Notes under the pieces: generated by a model
The model's input: the letters and a program-made list of their open reading frames with translations, nothing else
The model's database searches: none
Told to the model about the DNA's origin: nothing
Program-made: the position numbers and the translations under genes
Shown here: positions 17,464-26,627 of the stretch, in pieces
Layout: every line of letters begins with the position of its first letter
Numbering within the stretch: position 1 is the first letter of the stretch
From: JAJPKK01 sp963800215
GTDB taxonomy: Bacteria; Pseudomonadota; Alphaproteobacteria; Rhizobiales; Xanthobacteraceae
Assembly: GCA_963800215.1 (NCBI GenBank)
Contig: CAWCZY010000003.1
Location: 1-64,000 of the forward strand
Reading direction: 5' to 3'
DNA length: 64,000 nucleotides

Positions 17464-20241
17464 ATGGGCATTTCGCGACGCGAGTTCGTCACGCTGGCGA
17501 CGTCGAGCGGCATCGCGCTCAGCCTCTCGCGCCTGGCAGCAGCCGAGGAACCCGGATTTTCTATACGCGAGACGCTGCCGGGACGACAGCGCTGGAACCC
17601 GGCCGCCACCGGAGGTGGCCGCATCGACGGCGTCGCCAAGGTCACCGGCGCCAAACTCTATGCGGCCGATTTTCGTGCGGCCGATCTTCCGGGCTGGCCG
17701 GCGGAGACCTCGCACGCCATTCTCGTCCGGGCCCCGGACGCTACGCACGTCCATACCGGCATGGACCTCGCGCGCTTGAGCGGCGCGTCGAAGCCCTCGG
17801 TGGTGGTTACCGCCGCTGATCTGGCGCGAATTGGCACAAGGGTTCCCGAATTCTATGCCGGCGACCTGTTCTGCCCGGTCGGCAGGACGCCGCTGTATCT
17901 CGGCCAGCCGGTGGCCCTGTTGATCTTCGAGCAGTTCGACGCCTTCGATCAGGCCCGGCTCGCGCTGCGCGACGGAACTTTCGTGCAGTTCGGCGAGGAC
18001 ACCGGCCCCGTGGTGGCGCCCGACTATGGCGCTTATCGCTTCACCCGTGTGGCCGGCCCGACCCCCGACGCGCCCGATGTCTACTCGCCGGTCAAGGAAG
18101 GCTGGGTCAGCCCCGGACATTTCCAGAATACGGAACTCCCGGTATGGACGCCACTCGGGGCTGCGACGGCAAGCCCCTATGCCAAAGCCGCGACCTATGG
18201 CGAGCAGATCCGCGCAGAACTCGCGGCGAGCAACCCGGCCCTTCTGGTGCTGGACCGTGAGTTCGAGATCCAATCCGTGGACCCGATGTTTCTCGAGCCG
18301 GAATCCGGCCTCGCCTGGTACGAGCCGGACCGCAAGGAGCTCGAACTCGTGCTCGGCGTGCAGTCGCCGTTCGAGGCCGCGGAGTCGGTTGCGTTCCTTC
18401 TGGGCAAGGCCAGCGCCGCCTATAAGCCGGCGCGCATCAACACCCACTTCGCCTATTGTGGCGGCGGATTCGGCGGACGCGACCATACCCCGTTCCCCAT
18501 CTACGTCGCACTGGCGGGGATGTTCTTTCCCGCCCGCCCGGTCCGGCTCGCCCATGACCGCTATCAGCAGTTCCAGGGCGGAATCAAGCGTCACGCATTC
18601 AAGATGCACACGCGGATCGGGGTCGAGCGTGCGACCGGCAAGATCGTCGCGTTCGCCGCCGACCACGTATCGGATGGCGGCGGCCTCGCCAATTATTCGA
18701 TCAACGTAGCGACCGTTTCCGCCCTCGCCGCGATCGGCATCTACTATGTTCCGAAAGTCGACATCACGACGGTCGCGCTCCACTCGCGCGCCGTGACCGC
18801 GGGGTCGATGCGCGGCTATGGAACGCTGCAGACGATGACGGCGCTGGAGGTGTTGGTCGATGAGACGTGCGCGGCGCTGCCGCTCGACCCGATCGAGTTC
18901 CGGCGCCGCAATGCGCTCAAGGCCGGCGAGCGCACCTTGGCGGGAAACACCTACACCGTCTCGGTTCGCACGCCGGAGATTCTCGACAAGCTGGAAAAGC
19001 ATCCGATCTGGCAGCAGCGTGCCGCGGAGAAAGCCCGCGGCCCGCAAGCGGGGAAACTCGTGGGCACGGGTGTGGCTTGCGCCACCAAGGATTACGGCAC
19101 CGGTGCGGACTGTTCGCTGGCGACGGTGGAAATCGACGGGGAGGGCCGGATTGCCATCCATTGCGATGCCGTCGAGATGGGCACCGCCGTCGGGACCGCG
19201 GTAGCCAACCGGGTTGCGGCCTATTTGGGCGGCGTCGCCGACGAAGTCGGCGTCGCGGAAGTCGACACTTACGCCCCGCTCGCGCTGGTGAAGTCCGGCG
19301 ACCCCTACACGATGGACCAGGCGACCCAGAACGCCGCACAGCGCAATCCCCGCTGGGTGCCGGAGATCAGCACGGCCACGACGGCCTCGATCGGTGCCCA
19401 CGTCGGGACACATGCGGCGGCCGAGGCCGCGCGCGTCGTGTTCCGTTTCGGGTTGTGGCCGGCGGCGCTCGAGTTGTGGCGCATCGCGCCGACCGATCCG
19501 AAGGCCAAGGATTGGCAGGCGGCACGCTGGAAAGACGGGCAGCTGGTCCTGCCGGGGTTGCAGCCGCTCGCGTTGCCGGCGGTGGCGGCAAAGGCGCACG
19601 CGCGCAATGGCGTGACCGCGGCAATGGCGCACGGCTTTTCCCGCTGGGCCTGGGCGCAAGCGACCTTCCCGATCGCCGGAGAAGCATGGACGGCCGATAT
19701 CGATGCGCTGGCGGTGCGCAAGGGCGCCGGCAAGTTCGTTCGGCTCGATCGCACGAACGTCAAATTTCCGCCCACGGATTTCAACCGGATCGGGACCACC
19801 TACACGTCGCTATGCGGCACGGTGGTCCGCGTCGAGATCGAGCGCGCCACCGGCGCTATCAGCATCGCCAAGGCATACAGCGTGCTTGAATGCGGCCAGC
19901 CGCTGGTGCCGGAGGTCGTGGTCGGCCAATCGCAAGGCGGCTTCGCGATGGGTGTAGGTTATGCATTGCTGGAGTCGCTGCCGCTTTACGAGGACGGGCC
20001 CGGCAACGGGAAATGGAACCTCGGACAATACACAGTCGCGCGTGCGTCTGACCTCCCGTTGGGCGGGCTGGAGATCGAGGTGCTGCCGCCGGTGACGCCG
20101 GACGAAAAGCCTAAGGGCATGGCGGAAGTCGTGATGATTCCCGTCGTCGCCGCGCTTCTCAACGCCATCTTCGATGCCACCGGACACCGCTTCCAATCCT
20201 TGCCGGTGACCCAGGCCATGATCAAGGGAGTGCTCGCGTGA
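17464..20241 (+). CDS. Tat-exported molybdenum hydroxylase large subunit, copy 1 (isoquinoline 1-oxidoreductase/aldehyde oxidase type)
   Basis: 925 residues. It starts with a twin-arginine signal (MGISRREFVTLATSSGIALS). Two aldehyde oxidase/xanthine dehydrogenase Mo-cofactor domains follow: RIDGVAKVTGAKLYAADFRA near residue 50, GGGFGGRDHTPFPIYVALAG near 335 (the GGGFGG pterin-site motif), AVTAGSMRGYGTLQTMTALE near 440, and the C-terminal PKGMAEVVMIPVVAA that carries the expected catalytic glutamate. Enzymes of this type hydroxylate the carbon next to nitrogen in heterocycles, or oxidise aldehydes, and pass electrons to a 2Fe-2S subunit. It is followed by a second, very similar copy. The true substrate is unknown. 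Confidence 0.9.
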   Translation: MGISRREFVTLATSSGIALSLSRLAAAEEPGFSIRETLPGRQRWNPAATGGGRIDGVAKVTGAKLYAADFRAADLPGWPAETSHAILVRAPDATHVHTGMDLARLSGASKPSVVVTAADLARIGTRVPEFYAGDLFCPVGRTPLYLGQPVALLIFEQFDAFDQARLALRDGTFVQFGEDTGPVVAPDYGAYRFTRVAGPTPDAPDVYSPVKEGWVSPGHFQNTELPVWTPLGAATASPYAKAATYGEQIRAELAASNPALLVLDREFEIQSVDPMFLEPESGLAWYEPDRKELELVLGVQSPFEAAESVAFLLGKASAAYKPARINTHFAYCGGGFGGRDHTPFPIYVALAGMFFPARPVRLAHDRYQQFQGGIKRHAFKMHTRIGVERATGKIVAFAADHVSDGGGLANYSINVATVSALAAIGIYYVPKVDITTVALHSRAVTAGSMRGYGTLQTMTALEVLVDETCAALPLDPIEFRRRNALKAGERTLAGNTYTVSVRTPEILDKLEKHPIWQQRAAEKARGPQAGKLVGTGVACATKDYGTGADCSLATVEIDGEGRIAIHCDAVEMGTAVGTAVANRVAAYLGGVADEVGVAEVDTYAPLALVKSGDPYTMDQATQNAAQRNPRWVPEISTATTASIGAHVGTHAAAEAARVVFRFGLWPAALELWRIAPTDPKAKDWQAARWKDGQLVLPGLQPLALPAVAAKAHARNGVTAAMAHGFSRWAWAQATFPIAGEAWTADIDALAVRKGAGKFVRLDRTNVKFPPTDFNRIGTTYTSLCGTVVRVEIERATGAISIAKAYSVLECGQPLVPEVVVGQSQGGFAMGVGYALLESLPLYEDGPGNGKWNLGQYTVARASDLPLGGLEIEVLPPVTPDEKPKGMAEVVMIPVVAALLNAIFDATGHRFQSLPVTQAMIKGVLA

Positions 20242-20293
20242 CGAAACCGACCGCGCCCGCGGCGCGCAGCAGCTCACCAAGAGGCAGCTGAGC

Positions 20294-23068
20294 ATGGGCA
20301 TTTCGCGACGCGAGTTTGTCAAGCTGGCGACCTCGAGCGGCATCGCGCTCAGCGTCTCGCGTTTGGCGGCAGCCGAGGAACCCGGATTTGCGGCGCGCGA
20401 GACCCTGCCGGGACCGCAACGCTGGAACCCGGCCGCCAACGGGATGGGTCGCATCGACGGCGTCCCCAAGGTCACGGGGGCCAAGCTTTACGCGTCGGAC
20501 TTTCGCGCTGCCGATCTCCCGGGTTGGCCGTCGGCCACTTCGTACGCCATGCTCATCCTGGCCCCGGACGCCACGCACGTTTACACCGGCATGGACCTCG
20601 CGCGCTTGAGCGGCGCGTTGAAGCCCGCGGTCGTGGTCACCGCCGCCGACCTCGCGCGCGTTGGCACAAGGGTTCCCGAATTCTATGCCGGCGACCTGTT
20701 CTGCCCGGTCGGCACGACGCCGCTGTATCTCGGCCAGCCGGTGGCTTTGTTGATCTTCGAGCAGTTCGACGCCTTCGATCAGGCGCGTCTCGCGCTGCGC
20801 GATGGAACTTTCGTGCAGTTCGGCGAGGAAACCGGCCCCATCAGGGCGCCCGACTACGGCGCTTATCGCTTCACGCGCGTGGCCGGCCCGACCCCTGACG
20901 CGCCCGATGTGTACTCGCCGTTCAAGGACGGTTTGTTCAGTCCCGGGCAATTCCAGAATACGGAACTCCCGGTATGGACGCCGCTCGCGATACCGAAGGC
21001 GCAGCCCTACGCCAAGGCCGCGACCTATGGCGAGCAGACCCGTGCTGGACTTGCGGCGAGCACTCCGGCCGTTCTCGTGCTGGACCACAAATTCGAGACC
21101 CAATCAAACGACCCCGTGTTTCTCGAGCCGGAATGCGGCATTGCCTGGTACGACGCGGGCCGCAAGAACCTCGAGCTCGTGCTCGGCGTACAGGCTCCGT
21201 TCGAGACCGCGGAGGCCATCGCGTTCCTTCTGGGCGAAACCGGCGCCGCCTTCAGGCCGACGCACATCAACAGTCGTTTCGCCTATGTCGGCGGCGGATT
21301 CGGCGGACGCGACCATACCCCGTTCCCGTTGTACGTTGCGCTGGCGGGGATGTTTCTGCCCGGTCGCCCGGTCCGGCTCGCCTACGACCGCTATCAGCAG
21401 TTTCAGGCGGGCATCAAGCGGCACGCATTCAAAATGCACACGCGGATCGGGGTCGATCGCGCGAGCGGCAAGATTGTCGCATTCGCCGCCGACCATGTTT
21501 TGGATGGCGGCGGCCTCGCCAATTTCTCGGGCACCGTGGCGAAGGTTGCCGCCCAAGCCGCGATCGGCATCTACGAAATTCCGAAAGTCGACATTACCAC
21601 GGTCGCCCTCCACACACGCGGCGTGACCGCAGGGTCGATGCGTGGCTACGGAACGCTGCAGACGATGTCGGCGCTGGAGGCATTGGTCGACGAAATGTGC
21701 GCGGCGTTGCCGCTCGACCCGATCGATTTCCGGCGACGCAACGCACTCAAGACCGGCGGCCGGACCCTGTCGGGAAATCAATACAGCGTCGCGATCCGCA
21801 CGCCGGAGATTCTGGACAAGCTGGAGACGCATCCGATTTGGCAGCAGCGTGCCGATGAAAAAGCCCGTGCTCAAGCGGGGACACTCGTGGGGACAGGCGT
21901 CGCTTGCGCCACCAAGAATTACGGCTCCGGAGGGGATTCCTCGCTCGCGGCGGTGGAAATCGACCCGGACGGCCGGATTGCCATCCGTTGCGAAGGCTGC
22001 GAGATGGGCAACGGCATCGGGACGGCGGTAGCCAATCGGGTCGCAGCCCATCTGGGTGGCGTGGCCGACGAAGTTGCGCTCATGCAGGTGGACGGGTTCG
22101 GCCCGCTCGCGCTCGTGACCTCCGGCAACTGCTACACGATGGACCAGAAGACACAGGACGCCGCAGCGCGCAATCCGCGCTGGGTGCCGGCGATCAGTTC
22201 GGCCACGTTTGCCTCGATCGGCGCCTACGTCATGACGCAAGCGGCGGCCGAGGCCGCGCGCGTCGTGTTCCGCTTCGGTCTCTGGCCGGCGGCGCTCGAG
22301 TTGTGGGGCATCGCGCCAACCGACCAAAAGGCCAAAGAATGGCAGGCGGCGCGCTGGAAAGACGGGCAGCTGGTCGTGCCGGGGTTGGCGCCGCTCGCGT
22401 TGCCGGCGGTGGCGGCGAAGGCGCATGCGCGCAATGGCGCGACCGGAGCGATGGCGCATTGCTTTGACCGCTGGGCGTGGGCGCAGGCGACCTTTCCGAT
22501 TTCCGGACAGGCGTGGACGGCCGACATCGATGCCCTGGCCGTGCGCCGTGGCGCGCGGCAAATTCGTTCGCGTCGATCGTTCCAACGTGAAGTTTCCGCC
22601 GACCGACCTCAACCGGAGCGGACCGCCCACACGGCGCAGTGCGGTACGCTGGTCCGCGTCGAGATCGAGCGCGCAACCGGCGCGTTGCGGATCGCAAAAG
22701 CCTACAGCGTGCTGGAATGCGGGCAGGCGTTGGTTCCGGAGGTCGTGCGGGGGCAGGCGCAGGGCGGTTTCGCCATGGGCGTGGGCTTCGCCTTGCTCGA
22801 GTCGCTGCCGCCTTACGAGGGTGGGCCCGGCAACGGGAAATGGAACCTCGGTCAATACGTCGTCGCGCGCGCGTCGGATTTGCCGCTGGGTGGGCTGGAG
22901 ATCGAGGTGCTGCCCCCGGTTACGCCGGACGAAAAGCCGAAGGGCATGGCGGAAGTCGTGATGATTCCCGTCGTTCCCGCGATCCTGAACGCCATCTTCG
23001 ACGCCACCGGTCACCGCTTCCGGTCCTTGCCGGTGACCCAGGCCATGCTCAAGGGAGTGCTCAAGTGA
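20294..23068 (+). CDS. Tat-exported molybdenum hydroxylase large subunit, copy 2 (two compensating indels)
   Basis: 924 residues, a tandem paralogue of the gene before it with long identical stretches at DNA level, including the Tat signal (MGISRREFVKLATSSGIALS), GGGFGGRDHTPFPLYVALAG, GVTAGSMRGYGTLQ and PKGMAEVVMIPVVPA. Differences are scattered, and some change side-chain chemistry around the presumed pocket (for example YSINVATVSA versus FSGTVAKVAA). Between about 22553 and 22625 the printed frame is nonsense relative to copy 1, but another frame restores GKFVRVDRSNVKFPPTD. Two single-base errors bracket the segment. The stop overlaps the GTG start of the 2Fe-2S gene. Confidence 0.88.
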   Translation: MGISRREFVKLATSSGIALSVSRLAAAEEPGFAARETLPGPQRWNPAANGMGRIDGVPKVTGAKLYASDFRAADLPGWPSATSYAMLILAPDATHVYTGMDLARLSGALKPAVVVTAADLARVGTRVPEFYAGDLFCPVGTTPLYLGQPVALLIFEQFDAFDQARLALRDGTFVQFGEETGPIRAPDYGAYRFTRVAGPTPDAPDVYSPFKDGLFSPGQFQNTELPVWTPLAIPKAQPYAKAATYGEQTRAGLAASTPAVLVLDHKFETQSNDPVFLEPECGIAWYDAGRKNLELVLGVQAPFETAEAIAFLLGETGAAFRPTHINSRFAYVGGGFGGRDHTPFPLYVALAGMFLPGRPVRLAYDRYQQFQAGIKRHAFKMHTRIGVDRASGKIVAFAADHVLDGGGLANFSGTVAKVAAQAAIGIYEIPKVDITTVALHTRGVTAGSMRGYGTLQTMSALEALVDEMCAALPLDPIDFRRRNALKTGGRTLSGNQYSVAIRTPEILDKLETHPIWQQRADEKARAQAGTLVGTGVACATKNYGSGGDSSLAAVEIDPDGRIAIRCEGCEMGNGIGTAVANRVAAHLGGVADEVALMQVDGFGPLALVTSGNCYTMDQKTQDAAARNPRWVPAISSATFASIGAYVMTQAAAEAARVVFRFGLWPAALELWGIAPTDQKAKEWQAARWKDGQLVVPGLAPLALPAVAAKAHARNGATGAMAHCFDRWAWAQATFPISGQAWTADIDALAVRRGARQIRSRRSFQREVSADRPQPERTAHTAQCGTLVRVEIERATGALRIAKAYSVLECGQALVPEVVRGQAQGGFAMGVGFALLESLPPYEGGPGNGKWNLGQYVVARASDLPLGGLEIEVLPPVTPDEKPKGMAEVVMIPVVPAILNAIFDATGHRFRSLPVTQAMLKGVLK

Positions 23069-23580
23069 CGAAACTGGCCGTAACCATCAATGGTCGCGCC
23101 CACGGGCCGAGGGACGTGCGCGACGATTTGACGATGAATGATTTTTTGCGCGAGTACCTCGGGATGACCGGCACCAAGTTCGGCTGTGGTGTCGCGCAAT
23201 GCCTGAGCTGCGCGGTGATCATCGATAATCCCGACGGGACGAGCTATACCAGCCCGACCTGCGTCGTTCCTGCGGTGAGCTTCGACGGCAAAGCCATCCG
23301 CACGGTCGAAGGCCTTGCGAAGAACGGGGAGCTTTCCGTTCTGCAGAAGGCTTTCATCGAGCACTTTTCGTTCCAGTGCGGCTACTGTACGGCCGGCTTC
23401 CTGAACGAGGGCCAGGTTCTGCTCGAGCGTCTGGCCAAGACGCCGGTGGCGCGCGCCGATCTCGAGAAAACCATCGCCGATGCGCTCGACGGCCACCTGT
23501 GCCGCTGCACCGGCTACGTCAAATATCACGAGGCCGTGCGTGACGTGATCATGGCCGATCCCGGACGATATCTCGCCTAG
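23065..23580 (+). CDS. 2Fe-2S small subunit of the molybdenum hydroxylase
   Basis: 171 residues, GTG start overlapping the stop of copy 2 (GTGA). The N-terminal plant-ferredoxin-like cluster motif is FGCGVAQCLSCAVIID with a fourth cysteine in SPTCVVPAV. The C-terminal helical cluster has FQCGYCTAGFLNEG and GHLCRCTGYVKYHEA. Together they hold the two 2Fe-2S centres that relay electrons from the molybdopterin site. It has no signal peptide, so it is probably carried across the membrane as a complex with the Tat-signal-bearing large subunit. One small subunit serves two large ones here. A start-codon-like remnant after copy 1 suggests the gene was once adjacent to that copy as well. Confidence 0.93.
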   Translation: MTKLAVTINGRAHGPRDVRDDLTMNDFLREYLGMTGTKFGCGVAQCLSCAVIIDNPDGTSYTSPTCVVPAVSFDGKAIRTVEGLAKNGELSVLQKAFIEHFSFQCGYCTAGFLNEGQVLLERLAKTPVARADLEKTIADALDGHLCRCTGYVKYHEAVRDVIMADPGRYLA

Positions 23581-23653
23581 CGGGGGATCGTGTTGATTGA
23601 CCGCGCGCCGCGATGGCGGGCGTCGAGTAACCGAGTTCAGAAGGGAACCGAAG

Positions 23654-24268
23654 ATGAAATCCGCCATGCGGCTCCAGGTTCTCGTCGCCGTCGCGGCCTT
23701 GCTGATGAGCATGCTGACCGCATACGCCGTGTCCGACGGGCCGTCGGACACGCTCGCGACGCCGGAGAGCTTTGCCGCGATCGCTGACACAGCGGCGCGC
23801 TCGGCGGCGCTGTTTACCGAGGTTGGCAAGGTGCTGACCCATCCGCGTTGCACGAACTGCCATCCCGCCGGCGACCGCCCGCGCCAGGGTGATGTGAGCC
23901 GACTCCACCAGCCACCCGTCGAGCGGGGCCCGGACGGCTTTGGCCTCGCGGCCATGCGCTGTCCGATCTGCCACCAAGCGGCCAACTTCGAGCCCGGCCG
24001 CGTGCCGGGCGACCCGATTTGGCATCTCGCGCCGCGCGAAATGGCGTGGGAAGGCAAGACCCTCGGCGAGATCTGCGCTCAGATCAAGGATCCCGCGCGC
24101 AATGGAGGCCGGTCGCTGGAAGAACTCGTGCACCATATCGGCACCGACCATTTGGTCGGCTGGGCCTGGGCTCCCGGGTCCGGCCGCCGCCCCGCCCCCG
24201 GCACGCAGAAGGAAGCGGGCGCGCTCGCCGATGCGTGGGTGAAAACAGGGGCGGTGTGCCCGAACTAG
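23654..24268 (+). CDS. Periplasmic c-type cytochrome associated with the molybdenum hydroxylase
   Basis: 204 residues starting MKSAMRLQVLVAVAALLMSM, a signal peptide. Two haem-attachment sites are visible, CTNCH (in HPRCTNCHPAGDRPRQG) and CPICH (in AMRCPICHQAANFEPG), with methionine or histidine ligands possible nearby. The downstream PREMAWEGKTLGEICAQIKD and HHIGTDHLVGWAWAPG match proteins annotated as an isoquinoline 1-oxidoreductase subunit. It would accept electrons from the 2Fe-2S subunit and pass them to the respiratory chain. ATG 23654 lies after GGGAACCGAAG, 73 bp beyond the 2Fe-2S gene. Confidence 0.88.
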   Translation: MKSAMRLQVLVAVAALLMSMLTAYAVSDGPSDTLATPESFAAIADTAARSAALFTEVGKVLTHPRCTNCHPAGDRPRQGDVSRLHQPPVERGPDGFGLAAMRCPICHQAANFEPGRVPGDPIWHLAPREMAWEGKTLGEICAQIKDPARNGGRSLEELVHHIGTDHLVGWAWAPGSGRRPAPGTQKEAGALADAWVKTGAVCPN

Positions 24269-24323
24269 ATGATGGGATGAACGGACATCTTGCGGCAATG
24301 ACCCCTCGTACCAGGAGATATTC

Positions 24324-25433
24324 ATGAGAACCGTTGCGATTACGATGGGCGGCGCCTGCGCGCTGCTGTCGTATCTTGTCGTCGTTGCATCAGGCCCGCC
24401 CGCCCGCGCCGCCGACATGCCGGCCTATTTCAAGGAGATCGTCGGCACCCAGACGGCAAGCCCCGCCGAGATCGGTACCAAGAATATCCTCCAGCTCAAC
24501 ACGACCATGTTCGAGCTCTACGGCGATGCCGGCCAGTTGTTTAAGAAGAACATCCTGGCCCAGCACCCGCTCATCCTCGGGCTGTTCTCGGGAGCCGGCG
24601 GACAATTCATCCTCTATCGCCCCGGCATGGCGCCACTCGACGCGCCATCGGTGCCGATCGTCTATCAACTGCTCAAATCCGTCGGCCACAGCACCATGGC
24701 GCTGGCCGAAGTGGTCGTCCCCTATCTGAACAGTCCCGGCGACTTGACTTGGCGCGGGTCGCTTGCGGCGTACCGGGACCGCATGAAATCCGCGCTCGAC
24801 GGCCTCGACGCGACGCCCATGCTGGACGACTGGCGTCCGAACAACCGCAGCATCCTGCAGAACAACATCGCGTTCATGGACGAGTGCCTGAAGACCAACA
24901 CGATCTCGGCCGACGCGCTGCAGGAATTCGCCAAGAAACAGTCACCGCTCTTGAAGAAGGACATCGCCTGGGCGGCGCAGACCCAGGTCGCCCACTGGAT
25001 GGACGTGATCGGCGGTTGGAAGCAGATGCTCGGCGCCGACTGGGACAAGACCTACGCGGCCAGCAACACGATCTATGTCGCCCGCCAGAACAACGTCCTG
25101 TTCAGCGTGCTCGCGCAGTTCTTCGGGCCGGAGGCCATCAACGACCGGCTGATCCTGATCGAGACGGTCTCGTTCACCACCACGCCGGACGACATGCTCG
25201 ACGCGCTGACCCGCATCATCGCCGACCGGCCCGTCGGTGCCGCGTTCTTCGGCAGCGACCGTCTCATGGACTACGAGCTGATGGGCGGCGACGCGCGCCA
25301 GGCGATCATCGACCAGGACGCCAAGCGCAAGATCACCGTGACCCTGCCGCCGCAGGTGCCGTTCGGCTCGCACCAATGGCCGGCGCTGATCACGCCCGGG
25401 CCCGGCGCCAAGAGCCTGGCGGACTTGCCATGA
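24324..25433 (+). CDS. Secreted protein of unknown function in the molybdenum-hydroxylase operon
   Basis: 369 residues. A signal peptide (MRTVAITMGGACALLSYLVV ending ARAADM) indicates the periplasm. The mature sequence is mixed alpha/beta with features such as GLFSGAGGQFILYRPG, YQLLKSVGHSTMALAEVVVP, RSILQNNIAFMDECLK and MDVIGGWKQMLGADWDKTY. It has one cysteine in the mature part, no metal or haem motif and no membrane segment after the signal. I do not recognise a domain. AGGAG stands before the ATG, and the last codon overlaps the start of the deacetylase-like gene (ATGA), so it is translated with that gene and probably works with it. Confidence 0.75.
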   Translation: MRTVAITMGGACALLSYLVVVASGPPARAADMPAYFKEIVGTQTASPAEIGTKNILQLNTTMFELYGDAGQLFKKNILAQHPLILGLFSGAGGQFILYRPGMAPLDAPSVPIVYQLLKSVGHSTMALAEVVVPYLNSPGDLTWRGSLAAYRDRMKSALDGLDATPMLDDWRPNNRSILQNNIAFMDECLKTNTISADALQEFAKKQSPLLKKDIAWAAQTQVAHWMDVIGGWKQMLGADWDKTYAASNTIYVARQNNVLFSVLAQFFGPEAINDRLILIETVSFTTTPDDMLDALTRIIADRPVGAAFFGSDRLMDYELMGGDARQAIIDQDAKRKITVTLPPQVPFGSHQWPALITPGPGAKSLADLP

Positions 25434-26395
25434 AGACGGTTCGGGTGCCCGGCTTCACCGCCGCAGTAGCGCTGCTGCTCGCCGCCCAGCTTCCCTGCGC
25501 CGCCTTGGCGCAGGATGGCACCGACCGGGTCACCGGATTTCCGCGCGACCCCGTCCATGTCGCCGCCTGGCCCGGCGGCAGGAAGGTTGCGGTCAGCTTC
25601 GCACTGTTCGTCGAGGAGTTCGGCTTCGGCCAGGGACCGGTCTATCGACCGGACATGACGACCCGCAACCCGGATCTCGTGAACGAGGCGTTCCGTCAAT
25701 ACGGGATCGATTGGGGCGTCACGCGCGTCGGCCGGCTGTTCAAGGAATTGAATGTCCCGCTCACCATCGTATTGAATGCGGAATTTCCGGGTGCCAACGC
25801 GTCGGTGTGGAAGGAGTTCCGCGCGGTCCAGCCGAACGCGCCGATCATCGCGCATGGCATGAACAACTCGAACCACGGGCTGCCGCTCGGGCGTGGTCTC
25901 GCCGAGCAGAAGGCCTATGTCCGCAAGACCCTGGACCTGATCGCCGGCAACACCGGCGTCAAACCCACCGGCTGGTCGAGCCCGAGCGTCTATTCCAACG
26001 GCGACACCATGCAGGCGGTGGCCGCGGAGGGCATCACCTACACCCTCGACGAGATGGATTCCGACATCATTACGCGCTTGAAGACGCCGGATGGGCCGCT
26101 GGTCCAGTTGCCTTATCCCGTCGTCACCGTCGACATGGGCCAGCAGCTGGCACGGCTGAAGTCGCCCCCGGAGATCGAGACGCTCTGGCTGGATTACGTG
26201 TTGGAACTGGCCGCCGAGGCCCGCGCCGACCCCGCCCGGGAGGCAACGACGGTGGTCATCGGTATCCATCCCTTCGTCGTCGGGACACCCGACGGGGCGG
26301 CGGCCTTGCGGCGCGTTCTCCTGCGCCTCGAGACCGATGACACGGTCTGGCTGACCGACACCGACGCCATCCGCAAGGCGGCCGGCTTGAAATGA
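25430..26395 (+). CDS. Secreted PuuE/polysaccharide-deacetylase-like protein
   Basis: 321 residues with a signal peptide (cleavage near CAALAQ). The fold signature of the PuuE (allantoinase) branch of NodB-like deacetylases is visible. VAVSFALFVEEFGFGQG replaces the classic TFDDG with a VEE motif, as in PuuE. It is followed by GIDWGVTRVGRLFKELNVPL, AHGMNNSNHGLP (histidine-bearing segment), GVKPTGWSSPSVYSNGDT and LPYPVVTVDM. Known members hydrolyse cyclic amides such as allantoin or N-acetyl groups. An exported PuuE-like protein is unusual. Its start overlaps the previous gene, and the position at the end of the operon with an N-heterocycle hydroxylase suggests a shared substrate path. The activity is not established. 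Confidence 0.8.
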   Translation: MKTVRVPGFTAAVALLLAAQLPCAALAQDGTDRVTGFPRDPVHVAAWPGGRKVAVSFALFVEEFGFGQGPVYRPDMTTRNPDLVNEAFRQYGIDWGVTRVGRLFKELNVPLTIVLNAEFPGANASVWKEFRAVQPNAPIIAHGMNNSNHGLPLGRGLAEQKAYVRKTLDLIAGNTGVKPTGWSSPSVYSNGDTMQAVAAEGITYTLDEMDSDIITRLKTPDGPLVQLPYPVVTVDMGQQLARLKSPPEIETLWLDYVLELAAEARADPAREATTVVIGIHPFVVGTPDGAAALRRVLLRLETDDTVWLTDTDAIRKAAGLK

Positions 26396-26500
26396 ACGGC
26401 AGCCTCGACTTCGGCGGGGCGTGTGTCGGTAAAGCGGGCCCACGCAGGTCTGCCACGGCGGGCCGGCGGCGGTCGAGGCGGGACCAGCCGGCGGCCACGT

Positions 26501-26532
26501 TGGATTTGATGAAAACTGGATTTGATGAAAAT
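26501..26532. repeat. 16-bp tandem direct repeat
   Basis: TGGATTTGATGAAAAC is followed immediately by TGGATTTGATGAAAAT. It lies in the 230-bp gap between the deacetylase-like gene and the small peptide gene, about 95 bp before the latter's ATG, in a locally A/T-rich stretch. It could be a regulator-binding repeat or replication slippage. Confidence 0.6.
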
Positions 26533-26627
26533 CAAAGCAATTCCGGCGACGAGGAATATCCTGCTCTCGATGTAGAGCTGGTAGCGCTCTGCCCAAACTG
26601 AACTCGAAACAACTGACAGGTGGACAA

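Noticed and set aside
17434..19659. 741-residue ORF on the minus strand opposite the first hydroxylase gene
   Set aside because: Antisense shadow of a strongly conserved gene in GC-rich sequence; composition is Arg/Gly/His-rich with no family motif.
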